DNA from: an uncultured bacterium
GTDB lineage: Bacteria > Actinomycetota > Actinomycetes > S36-B12
Assembly: GCA_903896585.1 (NCBI GenBank)
Contig: CAITYI010000272.1
Coordinates: 1-6,894 of the forward strand
Direction of reading: 5' to 3'
Length of the DNA stretch: 6,894 nucleotides
How positions within the stretch are numbered: the first letter of the stretch is position 1; the number at the start of each line of letters is the position of its first letter. The translations under genes were made by a program, and so were the position numbers. This document shows positions 1 to 5,664 of the stretch, in pieces. A model generated the notes under the pieces. That model searched no databases, was not told where the DNA came from, and saw only the letters and a program-made list of their open reading frames with translations.

Positions 1-1
1 G

Positions 2-514
2 TATCGCGAGGCACTTATTTCACCAACCGACAAGATGCCGTCAGTGGAGGCGATCTTGCATGCCGTCCTTTATGACATCACTTCGACCCAAGTCATTGCG
101 CACACCCACCCAGTGGTCGTCAACATGCTCACATGTTCTGTCAGTCCTCACCTCCTGGTGCAGGGTGCGCTTTTCCCCGACGCAATCGTGATGTTGGGAC
201 GTCGGCAATTACTCATTCCGTACACGGATCCGGGTGTACCACTAGCCAAAGCAGTGAGAGATGGGGTGCGCACCTTTATGCACGAGGAGGGTTTCGCTCC
301 CAAAGTTATTTACCTGGCAAACCACGGGCTATTCGTTTTGGCTGAATCACCCGGGAGCGCACTGCAGATTACCGAGATGGTGGTGAAAAATGCTCGAATC
401 TTGCACGGCACCCTCGCTGCAGGTGGCCCCGCCTTCCTTCCGAGTGACCAGGTCGATCGAATTGACCGACGCCCCGACGAGGCCTACCGTCGCAATGTAT
501 TAAAAATTGAATAG
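2..514 (+). CDS. Class II aldolase/adducin family protein (5' partial)
   Basis: Zinc-dependent sugar-phosphate aldolase of the fuculose-1-phosphate/rhamnulose-1-phosphate/ribulose-phosphate epimerase superfamily, cytosolic. The frame is open to the left edge, so the start lies outside; 170 residues are visible against about 215-230 for the family, so roughly the first 45-60 are missing. The metal and catalytic residues of the family are present: the Glu in PSVEAILHA, the paired His in IAHTHP and the third His in LANHGLF. The C-terminus carries GGPAFL, then RIDRRPDEAYRR. These enzymes usually cleave a ketose-1-phosphate to DHAP and an aldehyde. The next gene on the same strand, 73 bp on, is a polyol-dehydrogenase-like SDR, and a sugar kinase follows, which supports a catabolic aldolase. 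The substrate is not determinable; some relatives are decarboxylases or epimerases. Family assignment is secure, specificity is not. The Met codon at 35 is internal, not the start. Confidence 0.88.
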   Translation, partial: YREALISPTDKMPSVEAILHAVLYDITSTQVIAHTHPVVVNMLTCSVSPHLLVQGALFPDAIVMLGRRQLLIPYTDPGVPLAKAVRDGVRTFMHEEGFAPKVIYLANHGLFVLAESPGSALQITEMVVKNARILHGTLAAGGPAFLPSDQVDRIDRRPDEAYRRNVLKIE

Positions 515-543
515 CGACAAGTTGGACGTTTATTACACCAAAT

Positions 544-554
544 ATGTGTCACAT
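544..554. promoter_or_regulatory. Short palindrome in AT-rich gap before the SDR gene
   Basis: The 73-bp gap 515-587 is clearly richer in A+T than the flanking genes. It contains the perfect palindrome ATGTG-T-CACAT, and AAATATG occurs twice, 16 bp apart (540-546 and 556-562). Such a gap could hold a promoter with a CRP/FNR-like or other dimeric-regulator site, giving the SDR gene its own transcription start. I found no convincing -35/-10 pair: TTGGAC at 522 has no good partner at 16-18 bp. A good Shine-Dalgarno (AAAGGAG, 576-582) precedes the ATG at 588. The regulatory role is inference. Confidence 0.25.
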
Positions 555-587
555 TAAATATGCATCTCACTGGATAAAGGAGCAGTC

Positions 588-1313
588 ATGAATGACGACA
601 CCCGGGTAGCAATAGTTACCGGCGCAAGTTCTGGGATTGGACTTGCCTGCGCTATTGCGCTGGATCAGGCTGGCATGCGACTCGTGCTCGTTGGACGCCA
701 ACTGTCGAGGCTGGAAAATGTGGCTGCCCAATTTAGTCAGGCACCGGAACTTGTCGCGGGAGATGTCGCCGAACCCGAGACTTCGCAAACGGCGGTTGAC
801 CGCGCTCTCCAAAAATTTGGCCGAATTGACGTGTTGTTGGCAAATGCGGGTCTGTATTTCCCGGACAAAGGGTGGGAGGTTGATGCGAGCCGGGTTGATG
901 CCCTGGGGCGCACAAATGTTCTCGGCGTGATGCACTCCGTGCATTCGGTGATTCCGCACTTTATTAACCAAGGAGTCGGTGACATTATTGTCACGAGTTC
1001 CGTGTCCGGGCATCAAGTTATTGCGTGGGAGCCGATTTACTCTGCGACGAAACATGCGGTGCAGGCATTTGTGCATGGAACCCGGCAGCAACTCGTTGGC
1101 ACGGGCGTGCGCCTCGGGGCGATTGCTCCAGGAATTGTTTTGAACGAATTGTGGGGAGTGTCTGAAGGCGATGTGAGTATCGAGCAGGAAGTTGCCGCCG
1201 GCAGGGGGATGCGCTCACAAGATGTTGCGGATGCCTTCATGTTCATGCTCCATACTCCCCGTCACATCACAATCCGAGACCTCGTGATGCTGCCCACCAA
1301 CCAAGTAATTTAA
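588..1313 (+). CDS. Ribitol 2-dehydrogenase-like short-chain dehydrogenase (SDR)
   Basis: Classical SDR oxidoreductase of 241 residues, the usual length, acting in the cytosol on a sugar alcohol/ketose pair. Visible motifs are the Rossmann glycine motif TGASSGIG (residues 11-18), NAG (86-88), and the catalytic tetrad Asn110, Ser138, Tyr151 and Lys155 (YSATK). The second half (WEPIYSATKHAVQAFVHGTR and the ending TIRDLVMLPTNQ) closely resembles what I recall of Klebsiella ribitol dehydrogenase, so a ribitol 2-dehydrogenase-like polyol enzyme is the best specific guess. Where that enzyme has Asp at the end of strand beta-2, this one has Gly36-Arg37, which in SDRs usually goes with NADP(H) rather than NAD(H). 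The ATG has AAAGGAG six bases upstream. It lies between two aldolase genes and upstream of a sugar kinase, so it plausibly supplies the ketose they act on. SDR family is near certain, polyol substrate likely, exact substrate open. Confidence 0.93.
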   Translation: MNDDTRVAIVTGASSGIGLACAIALDQAGMRLVLVGRQLSRLENVAAQFSQAPELVAGDVAEPETSQTAVDRALQKFGRIDVLLANAGLYFPDKGWEVDASRVDALGRTNVLGVMHSVHSVIPHFINQGVGDIIVTSSVSGHQVIAWEPIYSATKHAVQAFVHGTRQQLVGTGVRLGAIAPGIVLNELWGVSEGDVSIEQEVAAGRGMRSQDVADAFMFMLHTPRHITIRDLVMLPTNQVI

Positions 1314-1344
1314 GGCCGGCAATTCAGATACCGAGAGAACCTGT

Positions 1345-1375
1345 CTTGCGACTCCTGCACTATTTGAGTTGCGAG
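1345..1375 (+). promoter_or_regulatory. Ten-bp stem-loop abutting the Shine-Dalgarno of the class I aldolase-like gene
   Basis: In the 79-bp gap after the SDR gene, CTTGCGACTC (1345-1354) can pair over its full length with GAGTTGCGAG (1366-1375), using eight Watson-Crick and two G-U pairs, around the 11-base loop CTGCACTATTT. The right arm ends exactly where the GGGAGG Shine-Dalgarno of the next gene begins. In mRNA this could set mRNA stability, act as a processing site between the SDR and aldolase cistrons, or modulate ribosome access. No T-run follows, so a simple intrinsic terminator is unlikely. The G-U pairs mean it is stronger on the plus-strand transcript than on its complement, consistent with a role in mRNA. 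Function is inferred. Confidence 0.45.
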
Positions 1376-1395
1376 GGAGGTAGGCTGATGCGGTG
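1375..1395 (+). promoter_or_regulatory. Ribosome binding site with two competing starts
   Basis: GGGAGGTAGG (1375-1384) precedes both an ATG at 1388 and a GTG at 1393 in different frames. The GTG opens the long aldolase-like gene; an in-frame TAG at 1381 rules out any earlier start for it. The ATG sits at the textbook distance (7 bases) from GGAGG but opens only 17 codons, ending with TAG at 1439-1441. The GTG is 12 bases from GGAGG, though 8 from the overlapping GTAGG. The short frame is not called as a gene, but it could lower or couple initiation at the GTG. Confidence 0.5.
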
Positions 1396-2409
1396 CCGAA
1401 AACAAAATCAGGATCCGCGAAATCACTTGATCGAAAATTAGCCAAGATTCAGGCAGGGAAATATCAACCTACTGATTTCATAATCGCTGACGCCAAAGAT
1501 GCCGACATGTCCGCGGGTGTCATGGCGCCGGCGCCATTTCCTGGCAAGGAAATTGGCTCCTCGGGGCCAGGTATCTATCGATCGCGACAGGATTACATCG
1601 GTGACATGCGCACCTTGATTGATCAAGGTGTTGTCGACATCATGCTTACGTCAGCATCCAATGGTGAAGTGCTCTCCAAAAAGCCGGGTCAATTAAAGAA
1701 TGTGACATTAGCGGTCAGGGCAAATGACTCAACGGATATTTGGTTCCCACGAGGATCTAGTTACGCAGTACCCATGTCGCAACCATTCCAAAGTGTGAAC
1801 TTGGCGAGAGTGAAGAAGTTCTGCGATTTAGTTCTTTACTCCATGACTTTTAATAACGATCTGGAAGCAGACCGGAAAACTCTTTCTGACTACCGGCAAT
1901 TTCGAATTCAAGCAGCAGAGTTGGGTATTCGATATTTTCTGGAGGTATTCAATCCCAATGCTCCGCAAAATCTGAAGCCAGAAGATTTTGGAAGTTTCGT
2001 GAACGACAACATTGTGAGATCTTTGGCGGGCGTCACAGTTGCAGAGCGGCCACTATTTCTCAAGATGGCCTACAACGGGGGTCAGCATCTGCAGGAATTA
2101 ACCGAAGCTGACTCGACACTTGTTGTTGGCCTGCTGGGTGGGTCTTCAGGCACCACCCGAGACACATTCGAACTCCTGGCGCGAGGTGAAAAATCCGGCG
2201 CCCGGGTGGCACTCTTTGGCCGAAAGATCCAGCGGGCCGAGTCTCAAACGGGAATCGTGAGTTTGATGCGCCCCGTGATTGAAGGAGAGCTCACCCCGAC
2301 GGAGGCCGTGAAGAAATATCACGATCTTCTCGCTGCGAGCAAGATTGCACCGCAACGGACTTTGAAGGTAGACCTCGAACTTACAGACCCCATTCTTTTG
2401 GCTGAATAA
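1393..2409 (+). CDS. Probable class I (DeoC/LacD/FbaB-like) aldolase
   Basis: Cytosolic 338-residue protein that looks like a TIM-barrel, lysine-Schiff-base aldolase related to tagatose-1,6-bisphosphate aldolase (LacD) and FbaB/DhnA proteins. Supporting stretches: FIIADAKDADM (29-39) as the first barrel strand; VDIMLTSASNG (81-91); FLEVFNP (182-188); FLKMAYNG (222-229), whose Lys224 is the natural candidate for the Schiff-base lysine; GLLGGSSGTTRDTFELL (246-262), like a phosphate-binding turn; ALFGRKI (273-279); and a C-terminal EAVKKYHDLL helix. The start is GTG, since a stop at 1381 blocks anything earlier and the ADAKDADM strand must be included. The stop TAA shares its last A with the ATG of the sugar kinase, so the two are probably translationally coupled and made in matched amounts, fitting kinase followed by aldolase. 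I do not recognise a characterised orthologue; fold and class are inferred from motifs and the catalytic lysine is unproven. Confidence 0.6.
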   Translation: MPKTKSGSAKSLDRKLAKIQAGKYQPTDFIIADAKDADMSAGVMAPAPFPGKEIGSSGPGIYRSRQDYIGDMRTLIDQGVVDIMLTSASNGEVLSKKPGQLKNVTLAVRANDSTDIWFPRGSSYAVPMSQPFQSVNLARVKKFCDLVLYSMTFNNDLEADRKTLSDYRQFRIQAAELGIRYFLEVFNPNAPQNLKPEDFGSFVNDNIVRSLAGVTVAERPLFLKMAYNGGQHLQELTEADSTLVVGLLGGSSGTTRDTFELLARGEKSGARVALFGRKIQRAESQTGIVSLMRPVIEGELTPTEAVKKYHDLLAASKIAPQRTLKVDLELTDPILLAE

Positions 2410-3422
2410 TGCGCTCGGGGGTTTTGAGTGTTGGTACGTCTACCGTTGATTACACAAAAAAGATTGATCACCTTCCCGAGTTAGAGTCACTGGTACTCAT
2501 TGATGAAATAACTCGGAGCACAGGTGGTCCAGGCTTAAATCTGGCATTTGATGTGCGTCAACTAGATCCTGGGTTACCGGTGGAAATAATTGCCTGCCTT
2601 GGTCAGGATTCAGATGGCCAGTTCATCCTTGATCAAGCTGCGCAATACGGAATCGATACCTCCCGAATGCAATTTTCCCCCACCAGGACTACCGGTTATG
2701 CAGATGCCCTTACCCTCAACTCAAATGGCAAGCGAACTTTTCTATTTCATGCCGGGGCCAACGACGAACTTGATGTTGCATCCATTGACCTCTCTCAATC
2801 TGGGGCGCGAATCCTGCACCTGGGGGCACTCGGACTTCACAAATGGGCAGATTCCCCAACAGCCGACGAACCCAGCCAGTGGGTTGAACTTCTCAAGAAG
2901 GCCAGGTCACTGGGCTTTGAATCCAATATGGAAATGGTGCAACTTGACCCACAGCGGGTACATGAATTAATCACGCCGTGCCTACCCCACCTCAGTTCCT
3001 TGATCATCAATGAGAGCGAGGCCGGAGCCCTCTTGGGCATTTCAGCAAAAATCGAAGGAACCGATGCCCCCCTTGACTGGGAATTCCTTGAATCAATGGC
3101 AACTTCCCTGATGTCTCTGGGAATCTCGAAAATCGCGGTCATTCACACTCCAGCAGGTGCGGTTGCCGCCGACTCAACGGGTTCCACTTGGCGACAGGGT
3201 TCGGTGAAAGTCCCAGACGCCGACATCAAAGGAACAACGGGAGCAGGCGATGCCTTTGCCGCCGGAGTTCTCTACGGACTACACGAGAATTGGGAAATCA
3301 GCAGGTGTCTGCGGCTGGGTGTAGCAACGGCCTCGCAGAATATTCAGTCGCACTCGACGTCACTTGGAGTCAAACCGACCGAACAAACTCTTGCTGAAGC
3401 GGATGCTCGCGGATACCGGTGA
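2409..3422 (+). CDS. PfkB/ribokinase-family carbohydrate kinase
   Basis: ATP-dependent sugar kinase of 337 residues, cytosolic. The N-terminus has the family strand GVLSVGTSTVDY with substrate-binding Asp14, then the glycine pair and first PfkB signature region TGGPGLNLAFDVRQLD (38-53). Near the C-terminus is the second signature GTTGAGDAFAAGVLYG (275-290), with catalytic base Asp281. HAGANDEL and IINESEAGALLG match other ribokinase-fold elements. The position normally held by Asp just before TTGAGD is Gly275, an oddity that may bear on monovalent cation or metal binding. The ATG overlaps the stop of the aldolase-like gene by one base (TAATG) and has no clear Shine-Dalgarno of its own, so it is probably translated by coupling. 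It most likely phosphorylates the ketose or acid cleaved by one of the neighbouring aldolases. Family is secure; substrate unknown (a ketohexokinase-like, 2-keto-3-deoxygluconate kinase-like or IolC-like role are all possible). Confidence 0.9.
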   Translation: MRSGVLSVGTSTVDYTKKIDHLPELESLVLIDEITRSTGGPGLNLAFDVRQLDPGLPVEIIACLGQDSDGQFILDQAAQYGIDTSRMQFSPTRTTGYADALTLNSNGKRTFLFHAGANDELDVASIDLSQSGARILHLGALGLHKWADSPTADEPSQWVELLKKARSLGFESNMEMVQLDPQRVHELITPCLPHLSSLIINESEAGALLGISAKIEGTDAPLDWEFLESMATSLMSLGISKIAVIHTPAGAVAADSTGSTWRQGSVKVPDADIKGTTGAGDAFAAGVLYGLHENWEISRCLRLGVATASQNIQSHSTSLGVKPTEQTLAEADARGYR

Positions 3423-3470
3423 GCACGCTTACAGATAAGCACGCTTAACGATAAGCACGCTTACCGTTAG
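3420..3470. repeat. Three tandem 16-bp repeats between convergent genes
   Basis: The core GCACGCTTA occurs at 3423-3431, 3439-3447 and 3455-3463, exactly 16 bp apart. Counted from the kinase stop codon, the units are 3420-3435, 3436-3451 and 3452-3467, beginning TGA, TAA and TAA. Because 16 is not a multiple of three, these stops fall in all three forward frames. Each unit also includes the partly self-complementary TAAGCACGCTTA. The array fills nearly the whole gap between the kinase stop and the stop of the opposing isomerase gene at 3474. Confidence 0.9.
3427..3469. terminator. Possible bidirectional terminator formed by the repeat array
   Basis: Two consecutive hairpins with four-base loops can form: GCTTA-CAGA-TAAGC (3427-3440) and GCTTA-ACGA-TAAGC (3443-3456). 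An alternative fold pairs TAACG (3446-3450) with CGTTA (3465-3469) and the inner TAAGC with GCTTA. The position, between two convergent genes, is where a two-way terminator is expected. There is no T-run on either side, so it is not a canonical intrinsic terminator, and the individual stems are weak. Confidence 0.35.
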
Positions 3471-3473
3471 ATA

Positions 3474-4505
3474 TTACGCAGCAGGTGGTCGGCAGAGAAT
3501 CCCGGCGCAGCCGCTCAGCTCAAAACTTCCCGCGCAATGCGGAATGACAACAGCGTCTCCCTCGGACACCGTCAAGGGCTCGGAATTCTCTGCGGCCAGC
3601 ACTCCTTCACCGGATAGACACAGGAGAATTCCAAATCCCGCTTCGATTCTTTCCCCGTTCCCGGGTAGGTAATCGGCCCGGAAAAATGGATCGGCGATCG
3701 AGTGGAAAATAGCGTGCGCGTTCTCGCTATCAGTTTCATACCGACTGACCAGTTCCGCCATTTCACCCTCGTTGAGTGGGTTGAGTCGCAACGCATCCAG
3801 TGCAGTGTCAAATCCAAGGTTGAGGTGGCCATCAATATCGCCGTCGACGGCGAAGCCATCCCACTCGAGGAGGATGGAGAGATCCGTTGGCTCTTGTAGT
3901 TCAAGGACGAAGATGCCCGAATCAATTGCATGGGGGACACCGGCCGGAACTAAAATTGCGTCCCCCGCCTTGACTTCAAGAAATACTAGGGAGTCCAGTA
4001 AGCCCGCAGAGTCATGGGCGGCAACAAGATCTGCCACCTCTGATTTCGTCATGGTTCGGTTGAATCCGAGTCCGACTCGCGCATGTGCGGGTGCATCAAG
4101 AACAATCCACGCTTCCGTTTTCCCGTGATTGATATGCAGTTTTTCTAGGGCGAATTTCTGATCAGGGTGGTAGTGCACGGGGAGTCGTTGATCAGGATCC
4201 AGCAACTTCACCAAGATTTCAATGGAAGTTCCAAATTGGTCGTAATGCGATTGGCCCAACCACATGGACGGGTTAGCTTCAATGGCATCCCGCAAGAGGG
4301 TGCCATCAGCCAATGAGGACAGGCCGGTGGTGGACTCACCAAAGCGGGTGGTGGTTGAGGCGATCCACTCCTCGGGTCGCATCGGTCCGCCCGGACCATT
4401 GCGCAACTTTCCAATTCGATACCCACCCTTATAGAAGTGATCAAATTGGTTGGAGGGTAATTTAATGGGAGCCGGTGGTGTTGAAGTCGCGGTGGGATTT
4501 TCCAT
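3474..4505 (-). CDS. manA: Class I mannose-6-phosphate isomerase-like protein
   Basis: Zinc-dependent cupin enzyme of the type I phosphomannose isomerase family, interconverting mannose-6-phosphate and fructose-6-phosphate or a related aldose/ketose phosphate in the cytosol. Metal-site elements are visible: LPVHYHPD (108-115) with His111 and His113, GKTEAW with Glu131, and VPAGVPHAI (187-195) with His192, followed by ELQEPTD (202-208). A second cupin-like domain occupies about 285-340. At 343 residues it is slightly shorter than E. coli ManA. It is the second gene of a minus-strand pair, 43 bases after the mutarotase-like gene. The Shine-Dalgarno is poor (only GGGAAAG, 17-23 bases upstream), yet the ATG at 4505 is the only Met before the conserved core, and about the first 12 residues (PTATSTPPAP region) look disordered. 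Family is clear, but sugar specificity could differ from mannose because the surroundings concern other sugars. Confidence 0.85.
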   Translation of the reverse strand: MENPTATSTPPAPIKLPSNQFDHFYKGGYRIGKLRNGPGGPMRPEEWIASTTTRFGESTTGLSSLADGTLLRDAIEANPSMWLGQSHYDQFGTSIEILVKLLDPDQRLPVHYHPDQKFALEKLHINHGKTEAWIVLDAPAHARVGLGFNRTMTKSEVADLVAAHDSAGLLDSLVFLEVKAGDAILVPAGVPHAIDSGIFVLELQEPTDLSILLEWDGFAVDGDIDGHLNLGFDTALDALRLNPLNEGEMAELVSRYETDSENAHAIFHSIADPFFRADYLPGNGERIEAGFGILLCLSGEGVLAAENSEPLTVSEGDAVVIPHCAGSFELSGCAGILCRPPAA

Positions 4506-4548
4506 GTCGACAGTTTAAGGATCTTTCCCAAGTAGCGGAGGGAACACC

Positions 4549-5664
4549 CTAACTTTGGCGCAGGACAAACTGCCAATCGATTTTCGCGTCATGGCTTTGT
4601 CCCTGTTCATCCATAATTCGAATGATGCCATCACGGGGTGTCTCAACCGCGACAACCTTTCCGAAATCTTGACCTGTGGGAACAACTGCTTGCACGGTTC
4701 GCAGGGTAGTTTTCTGGTGTGCGGTAAACGGTTTTGTTGTCGCAATTCCAAGGTGGGACAAATGGTTCTTGCGACTCTCTTCAAGACCTCGGTGAAAGTA
4801 GGAGCAAACATCTTCGACCCCGAGGCGTCCAACATGTGCGCCATCCCAAGGGCTTTGGGTTCGCCCACCATTGGACACCCATAAAAGAGTCGATGGGAAA
4901 TCCTGCACGTTCTTAAGGGCCAACCAGACATAACCGGGGACGCTTACCGCGGTCCACGCAAACCCGTGGCTATCACCCGCTTGGGTGAGCATGACCAGGT
5001 CCTCATGGGCCACCGCGGAGGGATAGTGCGATAGGTCCACGCTGCCGCCATCCGCGGCGGGTACAGCTGCGAGATTTTCAAAGGTCGCACCTTCGGCAAG
5101 AATCTGGTGCTCACCCAGTGCTGGATCGGAGAAGATCCCGGTCACCACCGATGCCCAACGAAGTTGACCGACACTTATTCGTGCGGTGCCCGCGGGGAAA
5201 GTGGATAGATCCAAAATCGGATGCGTGCCGTAGGGGAAATCGCCGTCCAGTCCACTGATGGAGAACTCTTGGAAAAGTGCACTCTGTCCCTCGCGCACAC
5301 TCACTATTTTGTCAATCTGCGAATTATTGTCGTTGAAGTTCAGCCGCACGTGGGCCTCGGTTGGCGTGATGCGAACCGGGGTCCAGGGCTCGGATGCTGA
5401 TTCGCCGTGGGTGGGACCATTGGGTTGTTCCCCAAATGGCAGGCACCAAAAATCGCCGCGCAGCACATCAAGAACCGCATCACGATCAGGGTTCTCACCG
5501 GAAACCCATGGAGCCAGACTGTAGGGCGAAATATCGCCGGCGGCTGAGTGGAATGTGACCGGTGCAATGTGATTTCCGCGAAGTGTCATCCATGCGGTCA
5601 CGGAGTCATTTGAAATGCACAAGGATGGCTCACCATGCACGGTTTTCAGTACCACATCGGTCAT
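4549..5664 (-). CDS. Galactose-mutarotase-like (aldose 1-epimerase superfamily) protein
   Basis: A 371-residue soluble protein with features of the beta-sandwich mutarotase-like fold that binds or epimerises sugars. Visible landmarks: MTLRGNHIAPVTF (26-38) as an early strand; GDFWCLPFGEQ (70-80), followed by HGE (86-88); YGTHPILDLS (145-154), where a substrate-binding His is expected; and LGVEDVCSYFHRG (281-293), whose Glu284 sits where mutarotases carry the catalytic Glu (consensus like lalEp). No signal peptide is seen. The ATG has AGGAG (5675-5679 on the plus strand, read in reverse) about 10 bases upstream. It is the first gene of the minus-strand pair and is followed by the isomerase-like gene, so it probably presents a sugar anomer or sugar-phosphate anomer to that pathway. 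It could equally be a non-enzymatic or lyase-like member of the superfamily. The family call is good; the reaction is inferred. Confidence 0.7.
   Translation of the reverse strand: MTDVVLKTVHGEPSLCISNDSVTAWMTLRGNHIAPVTFHSAAGDISPYSLAPWVSGENPDRDAVLDVLRGDFWCLPFGEQPNGPTHGESASEPWTPVRITPTEAHVRLNFNDNNSQIDKIVSVREGQSALFQEFSISGLDGDFPYGTHPILDLSTFPAGTARISVGQLRWASVVTGIFSDPALGEHQILAEGATFENLAAVPAADGGSVDLSHYPSAVAHEDLVMLTQAGDSHGFAWTAVSVPGYVWLALKNVQDFPSTLLWVSNGGRTQSPWDGAHVGRLGVEDVCSYFHRGLEESRKNHLSHLGIATTKPFTAHQKTTLRTVQAVVPTGQDFGKVVAVETPRDGIIRIMDEQGQSHDAKIDWQFVLRQS

Noticed and set aside
35..37. ATG at 35 as the start of the class II aldolase
   Set aside because: The frame continues upstream to the window edge (YREALISPTDK) and the family needs about 45-60 more N-terminal residues, so the Met is internal.
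567..1091. Open frame of 174 codons on the minus strand opposite the SDR gene
   Set aside because: It is fully antisense to a clear SDR gene, has no recognisable motif and is rich in His, Arg and Cys in the way shadow frames usually are.
1314..1392. Intrinsic terminator between the SDR and the class I aldolase-like gene
   Set aside because: The stem-loop is present but is followed by GGGAGG rather than a T-run and sits against the next ribosome binding site.
2590..2970. Plus-strand open frame of 126 codons inside the PfkB kinase gene
   Set aside because: It is an alternative frame within a well-supported kinase gene, with low-complexity Pro/Asn/Leu composition and no motif.
3420..3470. CRISPR array or REP-type element as explanation of the 16-bp repeats
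   Set aside because: Units are only 16 bp with no unique spacers of CRISPR length and no cas genes; the palindromes are far shorter than REP elements.
4515..4931. Minus-strand open frame of 138 codons overlapping the 3' end of the mutarotase-like gene
   Set aside because: It lies in another frame of the same strand over a gene with good family motifs and spans the following short gap; composition is unlike a real protein.
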